Below are positions 1-13,084 of a DNA stretch of 13,929 bases, piece by piece. The notes beneath the pieces are model-generated. The model was not told the origin of the DNA, did no database searches, and saw only the letters and a program-made list of their open reading frames with translations. Position 1 is the stretch's first letter. Every line of letters starts with the position of its first letter. Source of the stretch: Saccoglossus kowalevskii (taxonomy: Eukaryota; Hemichordata; Enteropneusta; Harrimaniidae); contig NW_003149219.1 in NCBI RefSeq assembly GCF_000003605.2, positions 1-13,929 on the forward strand. Direction: 5' to 3'. A program made the position numbers and the translations under genes.

Positions 1-11
1 CCTCGCCTAAT
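1..11. other. Left flank remnant outside the array
   Basis: The first 11 bases do not align with the monomer. Homology starts at about position 12 with TTCCATGCTG. Too little flank is present to say what adjoins the array on this side. Confidence 0.6.
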
Positions 12-21
12 TTCCATGCTG

Positions 22-80
22 TATATATATTTATACACACAACAGTAGTGCTTACTTTGTGTACATGTCATTCCATACTG
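22..80 (+). repeat. Degenerate edge monomer, 59 bp
   Basis: The first unit is two bases short. It lacks the G of the opening TGA (reads CTGTATATATAT) and one C of TACACCACAAC (reads TACACACAAC). The second unit, from 81, is full length. A diverged outermost monomer is typical of a true array edge, where unequal exchange homogenises less well. This supports the left boundary lying inside the window. Confidence 0.85.
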
Positions 81-141
81 TGATATATATTTATACACCA
101 CAACAGTAGTGCTTACATTGTGTACATGTCATTCCATACTG

Positions 142-324
142 TGATATATATTTATACACCACAACAGTAGTACTTACATTGTGTACATGTCATTCCATAC
201 TGTGATATATATTTATACACCACAACAGTAGTACTTACATTGTGTACATGTCATTCCATACTGTGATATATATTTATACACCACAACAGTAGTACTTACA
301 TTGTGTACATGTCATTCCATACTG
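142..324 (+). repeat. Three identical consecutive monomers near the left edge
   Basis: Units starting at 142, 203 and 264 read the same at all variable sites (A at 25, A at 31, ACATTG, CATGTC, CCATACTG). This suggests recent single-unit duplication. The next unit (325) changes to the GCATTG/CCATGCTG subtype. Confidence 0.85.
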
Positions 325-507
325 TGATATATATTTATACACCACAACAGTAGTGCTTGCATTGTGTACATGTCATTCCATGCTGTGATATATATTTATA
401 CACCACAACAGTAGTACTTACATTGTGTACATGTCATTCCATACTGTGATATATATTTATACACCACAACAGTAGTACTTACTTTGTGTACATGTCATTC
501 CATGCTG

Positions 508-2276
508 TGATATATATTTATACACCACAACAGTAGTGCTTGCATTGTGTACATGTCATTCCATGCTGTGATATATATTTATACACCACAACGGTAGTGC
601 TTACATTGTGTACATATCATTCCATACTGTGATATATATTTATACACCACAACAGTAGTACTTACTTTGTGAACATGTCATTCCATGCTGTGATATATAT
701 TTATACACCACAACAGTAGTACTTACTTTGTGTACATGTCATTCCATGCTGTGATATATATTTATACACCACAACAGTAGTGCTTGCATTGTGTACATGT
801 CATTCCATGCTGTGATATATATTTATACACCACAACGGTAGTGCTTACATTGTGTACATATCATTCCATACTGTGATATATATTTATACACCACAACAGT
901 AGTACTTACATTGTGTACATGTCATTCCATGCTGTGATATATATTTATACACCACAACAGTAGTGCTTGCATTGTGTACATGTCATTCCATGCTGTGATA
1001 TATATTTATACACCACAACGGTAGTGCTTACATTGTGTACATATCATTCCATACTGTGATATATATTTATACACCACAACAGTAGTACTTACATTGTGTA
1101 CATATCATTCCATACTGTGATATATATTTATACACCACAACGGTAGTACTTACTTTGTGTACATGTCATTCCATGCTGTGATATATATTTATACACCACA
1201 ACAGTAGTACTTACTTTGTGAACATGTCATTCCATGCTGTGATATATATTTATACACCACAACAGTAGTACTTACTTTGTGTACATGTCATTCCATGCTG
1301 TGATATATATTTATACACCACAACAGTAGTGCTTGCATTGTGTACATGTCATTCCATGCTGTGATATATATTTATACACCACAACGGTAGTGCTTACATT
1401 GTGTACATATCATTCCATACTGTGATATATATTTATACACCACAACAGTAGTACTTACATTGTGTACATGTCATTCCATGCTGTGATATATATTTATACA
1501 CCACAACAGTAGTACTTACATTGTGTACATGTCATTCCATACTGTGATATATATTTATACACCACAACAGTAGTACTTACATTGTGTACATGTCATTCCA
1601 TACTGTGATATATATTTATACACCACAACAGTAGTACTTACATTGTGTACATGTCATTCCATGCTGTGATATATATTTATACACCACAACAGTAGTGCTT
1701 ACATTGTGTACATGTCATTCCATGCTGTGATATATATTTATACACCACAACAGTAGTACTTACATTGTGTACATGTAATTCCATGCTGTGATATATATTT
1801 ATACACCACAACAGTAGTGCTTGCATTGTGTACATGTCATTCCATGCTGTGATATATATTTATACACCACAACGGTAGTGCTTACATTGTGTACATATCA
1901 TTCCATACTGTGATATATATTTATACACCACAACAGTAGTACTTACATTGTGTACATGTCATTCCATACTGTGATATATATTTATACACCACAACAGTAG
2001 TACTTACTTTGTGAACATGTCATTCCATGCTGTGATATATATTTATACACCACAACAGTAGTACTTACTTTGTGTACATGTCATTCCATGCTGTGATATA
2101 TATTTATACACCACAACAGTAGTGCTTGCATTGTGTACATGTCATTCCATGCTGTGATATATATTTATACACCACAACGGTAGTGCTTACATTGTGTACA
2201 TATCATTCCATACTGTGATATATATTTATACACCACAACAGTAGTACTTACATTGTGTACATGTCATTCCATGCTG
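508..2276 (+). repeat. Left-domain cassette: GCATTG subtype followed by ACATATC subtype
   Basis: A fixed pair of subtypes recurs. The first unit has A25, G31 and GCATTG and ends CCATGCTG. The second has G25, G31, ACATTG and ACATATC and ends CCATACTG. The pair starts at 508, 752, 935, 1301, 1789 and 2094. Three of the pairs are led in by units with TGTGAACATG or by an ACTTTG unit: the TGTGAACATG units at 630, 1179 and 1972 are each followed by A31/ACTTTG, then GCATTG, then ACATATC, giving a four-unit cassette. Spacings are whole multiples of 61 (for example 630 to 1179 is nine units, 1179 to 1972 is thirteen). The cassette does not recur as a unit in the right part of the array. Confidence 0.8.
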
Positions 2277-3252
2277 TGATATATATTTATACACTACAAC
2301 GGTAGTGCTTACATTGTGTACATGTCATTCCATGCTGTGATATATATTTATACACCACAACAGTAGTGCTTACTTTGTGTACATGTCATTCCATGCTATG
2401 ATATATATTTATACACCACAACAGTAGTACTTACTTTGTGTACATGTCATTCCATACTGTGATATATATTTATACACCACAACGGTAGTACTTACGTTGT
2501 GTACATGTCATTCCATACTGTGATATATATTTATACATCACAACAGTAGTACTTACATTGTGTACATGTCATTCCATGCTGTGATATATATTTATACACC
2601 ACCACGATAGTGCTTACTTTGTGTACATGTCATTCCATGGTGTGATATATATGTATACACCACAACGGTAGTGCTTACTTTGTGTACATGTCTTTCCATG
2701 CTGTGATATATATTTATACACCACAACAGTAGTACTTACTTTGTGTACATGTCATTCCATACTGTGATATATATTTATACACCACAACGGTAGTGCTTAC
2801 TTTGTGTACATGTCATTCCATACTGTGATATATATTTATACACCACAACAGTAGTACTTACTTTGTGTACATGTCATTCCATACTGTGATATATATTTAT
2901 ACACCACAATGGTAGTGCTTACTTTGTGTACATTTCATTCCATACTGTGATATATATTTATACACCACAACGGTAGTACTTACTTTGTGAACATGTCATT
3001 CCATGCTGTGATATATATTTATACACCACAACGGTAGTGCTTACTTTGTGTACATATCATTCCATGCTGTGATATATATTTATACACCACAACGGTAGTG
3101 CTTACATTGTGTACATGTCATTCCATGCTGTGATATATATTTATACACCACAACGGTAGTGCTTACTTTGTGTACATGTCATTCCACGCTGTGATATATA
3201 TTTATACACCACAACGGTAGTGCTTACATTGTGTACATGTCATTCCATGCTG

Positions 3253-4414
3253 TGATATATATTTATACACCACAACGGTAGTGCTTACATTGTGTACATG
3301 TCATTCCATGCTGTGATATATATTTATACACCACAACAGTAGTACTTACTTTGTGTACATGTCATTCCTTGCTGTGATATATATTTTATACACCACAACA
3401 GTAGTGCTTACATTGTGTACATATCATTCCATGCTGTGATATATATTTTATACACCACAACAGTAGTACTTACTTTGTGTACATGTCATTCCATACTGTG
3501 ATATATATTTATACACCACAACGGTAGTACTTACTTTGTGTACATGTCATTCCATGCTGTGATATATATTTATACACCACAACAGTAGTGCTTACGTTGT
3601 GTACATGTCATTCCATGCTGTGATATATATTTATACACCACAACAGTAGTGCTTACGTTGTGTACATGTCATTCCATGCTGTGATATATATTTATACATC
3701 ACAACAGTAGTACTTACTTTGTGTACATGTCATTCCGTACTGTGATATATATTTATACACCACAACGGTAGTACTTACTTTGTGTACATGTCATTCCATA
3801 CTGTGATATATATTTATACACTACAACTGTAGTGCTTATATTGTGTACATATCATTCCATGCTGTGATATATATTTATACACCACAACGGTAGTGCTTAC
3901 ATTGTGTACATGTCATTCCATGCTGTGATATATATTTATACACCACAACAGTAGTACTTACTTTGTGTACATGTCATTCCTTGCTGTGATATATATTTTA
4001 TACACCACAACAGTAGTGCTTACATTGTGTACATATCATTCCATGCTGTGATATATATTTATACATCACAACAGTAGTACTTACTTTGTGTACATGTCAT
4101 TCCATACTGTGATATATATTTATACACCACAACGGTAGTACTTACTTTGTGTACATGTCATTCCATGCTGTGATATATATTTATACACCACAACAGTAGT
4201 GCTTACGTTGTGTACATGTCATTCCATGCTGTGATATATATTTATACACCACAACAGTAGTGCTTACGTTGTGTACATGTCATTCCATGCTGTGATATAT
4301 ATTTATACATCACAACAGTAGTACTTACTTTGTGTACATGTCATTCCGTACTGTGATATATATTTATACACCACAACGGTAGTACTTACTTTGTGTACAT
4401 GTCATTCCATACTG
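3253..4414 (+). repeat. Pair of 9-monomer blocks separated by one odd monomer
   Basis: Blocks 3253-3803 and 3865-4414 carry the same subtype order: G25/ACATTG, A25/ACTTTG ending CCTTGCTG, a 62-bp ACATATC unit, ACTTTG ending CCATACTG, G25/ACTTTG ending CCATGCTG, two ACGTTG units, a TACATCAC unit ending CCGTACTG, then G25/ACTTTG ending CCATACTG. The visible differences are an extra T and a C/T at site 18 in the fourth unit. The single monomer between them (3804-3864) is unusual, reading TACACTACAACTGTAG and CTTATATTG. The CCTTGCTG motifs at 3367 and 3979 are 612 bases apart, which is ten units plus two inserted Ts. Confidence 0.85.
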
Positions 4415-6061
4415 TGATATATATTTATACACCACAACGGTAGTACTTACTTTGTGTACATGTCATTCCATACTGTGATATATATTTATACACCACAACG
4501 GTAGTACTTACTTTGTGTACATGTCATTCCATGCTGTGATATATATTTATACACCACAACAGTAGTGCTTACGTTGTGTACATGTCATTCCATGCTGTGA
4601 TATATATTTATACACCACAACAGTAGTACTTACATTGTGTACATGTCATTCCATGCTGTGATATATATTTATACACCACAACGGTAGTACTTACATTGTG
4701 TACATGTCATTCCATACTGTGATATATATTTATACACCACAACGGTACTACTTACTTTGTGTACATGTCATTCCATGCTGTGATACATATTTATACACCA
4801 CAACGGTAGTACTTACTTTGTGTACTTGTCATTCCATACTGTGATATATATTTATACACCACAACGGTAGTGCTTACTTTGTGTACATGTCATTCCATGC
4901 TGTGATATATATTTATAGACCACAACAGTAGTACTTACATTGTGTACATGTCATTCCATGCTGTGATATATATTTATACACCACAACAGTAGTACTTACA
5001 TTGTGTACATGTCATTCCATGCTGTGATATATATTTATACACCACAACATTAGTACTTACATTGTGTACATGTCATTCCATGCTGTGATATATATTTATA
5101 CACCACAACGGTAGTGCTTACTTTGTGTACATGTCATTCCATGCTGTGATATATATTTATACACCACAACAGTAGTACTTACATTGTGTACATGTCATTC
5201 CATGCTGTGATATATATTTATACACCACAACGGTAGTGCTTACTTTGTGTACATGTCATTCCATGCTGTGATATATATTTATACACCACAACGGTAGTAC
5301 TTACTTTGTGTACATGTCATTCCATACTGTGATATATATTTATACACCACAACGGTAGTACTTACTTTGTGTACATGTCATTCCATGCTGTGATATATAT
5401 TTATACACCACAACGGTAGTACTTACTTTGTGTACATGTCATTCCATACTGTGATATATATTTATACACCACAACATTAGTACTTACATTGTGTACATGT
5501 CATTCCATGCTGTGATATATATTTATACACCACAACGGTAGTGCTTACTTTGTGTACATGTCATTCCATGCTGTGATATATATTTATACACCACAACAGT
5601 AGTACTTACATTGTGTACATGTCATTCCATGCTGTGATATATATTTATACACCACAATGGTAGTGCTTACTTTGTGTACATGTCATTCCATGCTGTGATA
5701 TATATTTATCCACCACAACAGTAGTACTTACTTTGTGTACATGTCATTCCGTACTGTGATATATATTTATACACCACAACGGTAGTACTTACTTTGTGTA
5801 CATGTCATTCCATGCTGTGATATATATTTATACACCACTACAGTAGTACTTACTTTGTGTACATGTCATTCCATACTGTGATATATATTTATACACCACA
5901 GCGGTAGTGCTTACATTGTGTACATGTCATTCCATACTGTGATATATATTTATACACCACAACGGTACTACTTACTTTGTGTACATGTCATTCCATACTG
6001 TGATATATATTTATACACCACAACAGTAGTGCTTACATTGTGTACATGTCATTCCATGCTG

Positions 6062-6611
6062 TGATATATATTTATACCACCACAACGGTAGTACTTACTT
6101 TGTGTACATGTCATTCCATACTGTGATATATATTTATACACCACAACGGTAGTGCTTACTTTGTGTACATGTCATTCCATGCTGTGATATATATTTATAC
6201 ACCACAACAGTAGTGCTTACGTTGTGTACATGTCATTCCATGCTGTGATATATATTTATACACCACAACAGTAGTGCTTACGTTGTGTACATGTCATTCC
6301 ATGCTGTGATATATATTTATACATCACAACAGTAGTGCTTGCATTGTGTACATGTCATTCCATACTGTGATATATATTTATACACCACAACGGTAGTGCT
6401 TACTTTGTGTACATGTCATTCCATGCTGTGATATATATTTATACACCACAACAGTAGTGCTTATGTTGTGTACATGTCATTCCATGCTGTGATATATATT
6501 TATACACCACAACGGTAGTGCTTACGTTGTGTACATGTCATTCCATGCTGTGATATATATTTATACACCACAACAGTAGTGCTTACGTTGTGTACATGTC
6601 ATTCCATGCTG
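6062..6611 (+). repeat. 9-monomer block, copy 1 (second copy at 12292-12840)
   Basis: Nine consecutive monomers here have the same subtype order as those at 12292-12840, about 6.2 kb away. The order includes a rare hybrid unit that combines TACATCAC with GCATTG and occurs only at 6307 and 12536. The differences I see are one extra C at about 6077 (TATACCACCAC) and a C-to-T at 6464 (TTATGTTG). Subtypes diverge immediately on both sides of the block. This points to a block copied within the array, or exchanged between sister arrays. Confidence 0.85.
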
Positions 6612-7282
6612 TGATATATATTTATACACCACAACAGTAGTGCTTACGTTGTGTACATGTCATTCCATGCTGTGATATATATTTATACATCACAACAGTA
6701 GTACTTACTTTGTGTACATGTCATTCCGTACTGTGATATATATTTATACACCACAACGGTAGTACTTACTTTGTGTACATGTCATTCCATACTGTGATAT
6801 ATATTTATACACCACAACGGTAGTGCTTACATTGTGTACATATCATTCCATGCTGTGATATATATTTATACACCACAACGGTAGTGCTTACATTGTGTAC
6901 ATGTCATTCCATGCTGTGATATATATTTATACACCACAACAGTAGTGCTTACGTTGTGTACATGTCATTCCATGCTGTGATATATATTTATACACCACAA
7001 CAGTAGTGCTTACGTTGTGTACATGTCATTCCATGCTGTGATATATATTTATACATCACAACAGTAGTACTTACTTTGTGTACATGTCATTCCGTACTGT
7101 GATATATATTTATAAACCACAACGGTAGTACTTACTTTGTGTACATGTCATTCCATACTGTGATATATATTTATACACCACAACGGTAGTGCTTACATTG
7201 TGTACATATCATTCCATGCTGTGATATATATTTATACACCACAACGGTAGTGCTTACATTGTGTACATGTCATTCCATGCTG
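6551..7282 (+). repeat. Tandem 6-monomer higher-order repeat (2 x 366 bp)
   Basis: Units 6551-6916 and 6917-7282 are directly adjacent and differ at one base by my reading: A at 7115 (TATAAACCAC instead of TATACACCAC). Subtype order in each is ACGTTG, ACGTTG, TACATCAC ending CCGTACTG, G25/ACTTTG ending CCATACTG, ACATATC, and G25/ACATTG ending CCATGCTG. A single mismatch between adjacent 366-bp units, against several per monomer between neighbouring monomers, means the six-unit block was duplicated recently as a whole. Confidence 0.9.
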
Positions 7283-8869
7283 TGATATATATTTATACAC
7301 CACAACAGTAGTACTTACTTTGTGTACATGTCATTCCTTGCTGTGATATATATTTATACACCACAACAGTAGTACTTACTTTGTGTACTTGTCATTCCAT
7401 ACTGTGATATATATTTATACACCACAACGGTAGTGCTTACTTTGTGTACATGTCATTCCATACTGTGATATATATTTATACACCACAACGGTAGTGCTTA
7501 CTTTGTGTCCATGTCATTCCATACTGTGATATATATTTATACACCACAACAGTAGTACTTACTTTGTGTACATGTCATTCCATACTGTGATATATATTTA
7601 TACACCACAACGGTAGTGCTTACTTTGTGTACATGTCATTCCATACTGTGATATATATTTATACACCACAACAGTAGTACTTACATTGTGTACATGTCAT
7701 TCCATACTGTGATATATATTTATACACCACAACAGTAGTACTTACTTTGTGTACATGTCATTCCATACTGTGATATATATTTATACACCACAACGGTAGT
7801 ACTTACTTTGTGAACATGTCATTCCATGCTGTGATATATATTTATACACCACAACAGTAGTACTTACTTTGTGTACATGTCATTCCATACTGTGATATAT
7901 ATTTATACACCACAACAGTAGTACTTACTTTGTGTACATGTCATTCCATACTGTGATATATATTTATACACCACAACAGTAGTACTTACTTTGTGTACAT
8001 GTCATTCCATACTGTGATATATATTTATACACCACAACGGTAGTACTTACTTTGTGAACATGTCATTCCATGCTGTGATATATATTTATACACCACAACA
8101 GTAGTACTTACATTGTGTACATGTCATTCCATACTGTGATATATATTTATACACCACAACAGTAGTACTTACTTTGTGTACATGTCATTCCATACTGTGA
8201 TATATATTTATACACCACAACGGTAGTACTTACTTTGTGTACATGTCATTCCATACTGTGATATATATTTATACACCACAACGGTAGTACTTACTTTGTG
8301 AACATGTCATTCCATGCTGTGATATATATTTATACACCACAACAGTAGTGCTTACATTGTGTACATGTCATTCCATGCTGTGATATATATTTATACACCA
8401 CAACGGTAGTGCTTACTTTGTGTACATGTCATTCCACGCTGTGATATATATTGATACACCACAACGGTAGTGCTTACATTGTGTACATATCATTCCATGC
8501 TGTGATATATATTTATACACCACAACGGTAGTGCTTACTTTGTGTACTTGTCATTCCATGCTGTGATATATATTTATACACCACAACAGTAGTACTTACT
8601 TTGTGTACATGTCATTCCTTGCTGTGATATATATTTTATACACCACAACAGTAGTGCTTACATTGTGTACATATCATTCCATGCTGTGATATATATTTAT
8701 ACATCACAACAGTAGTACTTACTTTGTGTACATGTCATTCCATACTGTGATATATATTTATACACCACAACGGTAGTACTTACTTTGTGTACATGTCATT
8801 ACATACTGTGATATATATTTATACACCACAACGGTAGTGCTTACTTTGTGTACATGTCATTCCATGCTG

Positions 8870-9113
8870 TGATATATATTTATACACCACAACAGTAGTG
8901 CTTACGTTGTGTACATGTCATTCCATGCTGTGATATATATTTATACACCACAACAGTAGTGCTTACGTTGTGTACATGTCATTCCATGCTGTGATATATA
9001 TTTATACACCACAACAGTAGTGCTTACGTTGTGTACATGTCATTCCATGCTGTGATATATATTTATACACCACAACAGTAGTGCTTACGTTGTGTACATG
9101 TCATTCCATGCTG
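8870..9113 (+). repeat. Run of four identical ACGTTG monomers
   Basis: Units starting at 8870, 8931, 8992 and 9053 all read A25, G31, ACGTTG, CATGTC, CCATGCTG. Elsewhere this subtype usually occurs once or as a pair before the TACATCAC unit, so the run of four looks like a local expansion by slippage or unequal exchange. Confidence 0.85.
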
Positions 9114-9357
9114 TGATATATATTTATACATCACAACAGTAGTACTTACTTTGTGTACATGTCATTCCGTACTGTGATATATATTTATACACCACAACGG
9201 TAGTACTTACTTTGTGTACATATCATTCCATGCTGTGATATATATTTATACACCACAACGGTAGTGCTTACATTGTGTACATGTCATTCCATGCTGTGAT
9301 ATATATTTATACACCACAACAGTAGTACTTACTTTGTGTACATGTCATTCCTTGCTG

Positions 9358-10458
9358 TGATATATATTTTATACACCACAACAGTAGTGCTTACATTGTG
9401 TACATATCATTCCATGCTGTGATATATATTTATACATCACAACAGTAGTACTTACTTTGTGTACATGTCATTCCATACTGTGATATATATTTATACACCA
9501 CAACGGTAGTACTTACTTTGTGTACATGTCATTCCATGCTGTGATATATATTTATACACCACAACAGTAGTGCTTACGTTGTGTACATGTCATTCCATGC
9601 TGTGATATATATTTATACACCACAACGGTAGTGCTTACATTGTGTACATATCATTCCATGCTGTGATATATATTTATACACCACAACGGTAGTGCTTACA
9701 TTGTGTACATCTCATTCCATGCTGTGATATATATTTATACACCACAACAGTAGTACTTACTTTGTGTACATGTCATTCCTTGCTGTGATATATATTTTAT
9801 ACACCACAACAGTAGTGCTTACATTGTGTACATATCATTCCATGCTGTGATATATATTTATACATCACAACAGTAGTACTTACTTTGTGTACATGTCATT
9901 CCATACTGTGATATATATTTATACACCACAACGGTAGTACTTACTTTGTGTACATGTCATTCCATGCTGTGATATATATTTATACACCACAACAGTAGTG
10001 CTTACGTTGTGTACATGTCATTCCATGCTGTGATATATATTTATACACCACAACGGTAGTGCTTACATTGTGTACATATCATTCCATGCTGTGATATATA
10101 TTTATACACCACAACGGTAGTGCTTACTTTGTGTACTTGTCATTCCATGCTGTGATATATATTTATACACCACAACAGTAGTACTTACTTTGTGTACATG
10201 TCATTCCTTGCTGTGATATATATTTTATACACCACAACAGTAGTGCTTACATTGTGTACATATCATTCCATGCTGTGATATATATTTATACATCACAGCA
10301 GTAGTACTTACTTTGTGTACATGTCATTCCATACTGTGATATATATTTATACACCACAACGGTAGTACTTACTTTGTGTACATGTCATTCCATGCTGTGA
10401 TATATATTTATACACCACAACAGTAGTGCTTACGTTGTGTACATGTCATTCCATGCTG
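9358..10458 (+). repeat. 7-monomer higher-order repeat, two full units and a partial third
   Basis: Units 9358-9785 and 9786-10213 (428 bp each: seven monomers plus the inserted T) share the order: 62-bp ACATATC unit, TACATCAC, G25/ACTTTG, ACGTTG, ACATATC, G25/G31 unit, A25/ACTTTG ending CCTTGCTG. They differ at three bases, all in the sixth monomer (ACATTG...ACATCTC versus ACTTTG...ACTTGTC). A third unit begins at 10214 and follows the order for four monomers, to 10458, with one extra change (CACAGCAG). It then switches to the ACGTTG/TACATCAC/CCGTACTG series. Confidence 0.88.
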
Positions 10459-12291
10459 TGATATATATTTATACACCACAACAGTAGTGCTTACGTTGTG
10501 TACATGTCATTCCATGCTGTGATATATATTTATACATCACAACAGTAGTACTTACTTTGTGTACATGTCATTCCGTACTGTGATATATATTTATACACCA
10601 CAACGGTAGTACTTACTTTGTGTACATGTCATTCCATACTGTGATATATATTTATACACCACAACGGTAGTGCTTACATTGTGTACATATCATTCCATGC
10701 TGTGATATATATTTATACACCACAACGGTAGTGCTTACTTTGTGTACATGTCTTTCCATACTGTGATATATATTTATACACCACAACAGTAGTACTTACT
10801 TTGTGTACATGTCATTCCATGCTGTGATATATATTTATACACCACAACGGTAGTACTTACATTGTGTACATGTCATTCCATACTGTGATATATATTTATA
10901 CACCACAATGGTAGTGCTTACTTTGTGTACATGTCATTCCATGCTGTGATACATATTTATACACCACAACGGTAGTACTTACTTTGTGTACTTGTCATTC
11001 CATACTGTGATATATATTTATACACCACAACAGTAGTGCTTACTTTGTGTACATGTCATTCCATGCTGTGATATATATTTATACACCACAACAGTAGTAC
11101 TTACTTTGTGTACATGTCATTCCATGCTGTGATATATATTTATACACCACAACGGTAGTACTTACTTTGTGTACATGTCATTCCATGCTGTGATATATAT
11201 TTATACACCACAACAGTAGTACTTACTTTGTGTACATGTCTTTCCATGCTGTGATATATATTTATACACCACAACGGTAGTACTTACTTTGTGTACATGT
11301 CATTCCATGCTGTGATATATATTTATACACCACAACAGTAGTACTTACTTTGTGTACATGTCATTCCATGCTGTGATATATATTTATACACCACAACAGT
11401 AGTACTTACTTTGTGTACATGTCATTCCATACTGTGATATATATTTATACACCACAACGGTAGTGCTTACTTTGTGTACATGTCATTCCATACTGTGATA
11501 TATATTTATACACCACAACAGTAGTACTTACTTTGTGTACATGTCATTCCATACTGTGATATATATTTATACACCACAATGGTAGTGCTTACTTTGTGTA
11601 CATGTCATTCCATGCTGTGATATATATTTATACACCACAACAGTAGTACTTACTTTGTGTACATGTCATTCCATACTGTGATATATATTTATACACCACA
11701 ACGGTAGTACTTACTTTGTGAACATGTCATTCCATGCTGTGATATATATTTATACACCACAACGGTAGTGCTTACATTGTGTACATATCATTCCATGCTG
11801 TGATATATATTTATACACCACAACGGTAGTGCTTACATTGTGTACATGTCATTCCATGCTGTGATATATATTTATACACCACAACGGTAGTGCTTACTTT
11901 GTGTACATGTCATTCCACGCTGTGATATATATTTATACACCACAACGGTAGTGCTTACATTGTGTACATATCATTCCATGCTGTGATATATATTTATACA
12001 CCCACAACAGTAGTGCTTAATTTGTGTAACATGTCATTCCATGCTGTGATATATATTTATACACCACAACAGTAGTACTTACTTTGTGTACATGTCATTT
12101 CACACTGTGATATATATTTATACACCACAACGGTAGTGCTTACATTGTGTACATGTCATTCCTTGCTGTGATATATATTTTATACACCACAACAGTAGTG
12201 CTTACATTGTGTACATATCATTCCATGCTGTGATATATATTTATACATCACAACAGTAGTACTTACTTTGTGTACATGTCATTCCATACTG

Positions 12292-12840
12292 TGATATATA
12301 TTTATACACCACAACGGTAGTACTTACTTTGTGTACATGTCATTCCATACTGTGATATATATTTATACACCACAACGGTAGTGCTTACTTTGTGTACATG
12401 TCATTCCATGCTGTGATATATATTTATACACCACAACAGTAGTGCTTACGTTGTGTACATGTCATTCCATGCTGTGATATATATTTATACACCACAACAG
12501 TAGTGCTTACGTTGTGTACATGTCATTCCATGCTGTGATATATATTTATACATCACAACAGTAGTGCTTGCATTGTGTACATGTCATTCCATACTGTGAT
12601 ATATATTTATACACCACAACGGTAGTGCTTACTTTGTGTACATGTCATTCCATGCTGTGATATATATTTATACACCACAACAGTAGTGCTTACGTTGTGT
12701 ACATGTCATTCCATGCTGTGATATATATTTATACACCACAACGGTAGTGCTTACGTTGTGTACATGTCATTCCATGCTGTGATATATATTTATACACCAC
12801 AACAGTAGTGCTTACGTTGTGTACATGTCATTCCATGCTG
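12292..12840 (+). repeat. 9-monomer block, copy 2 (first copy at 6062-6611)
   Basis: This is a near-identical copy of 6062-6611 in the same orientation, without the extra C and with the ordinary ACGTTG in the seventh unit. It lies about 300 bp before the right end of the array. Confidence 0.85.
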
Positions 12841-13084
12841 TGATATATATTTATACACCACAACGGTAGTGCTTACTTTGTGTACATGTCATTCCATGCT
12901 GTGATATATATTTATACACCACAACAGTAGTACTTACATTGTGTACATGTCATTCCATGCTGTGATACATATTTATACACCACAACAGTAGTACTTACTT
13001 TGTGTACTTGTCATTCCATGCTGTGATATATATTTATACACCACAACGGTAGTGCTTACTTTGTGTACATGTCATTCCATACTG

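Noticed and set aside
81-13084. Hundreds of promoters from the TATA-like core
   Set aside because: TATATATATTTATA in every unit is explained by satellite composition; no initiator or downstream gene is associated with it.
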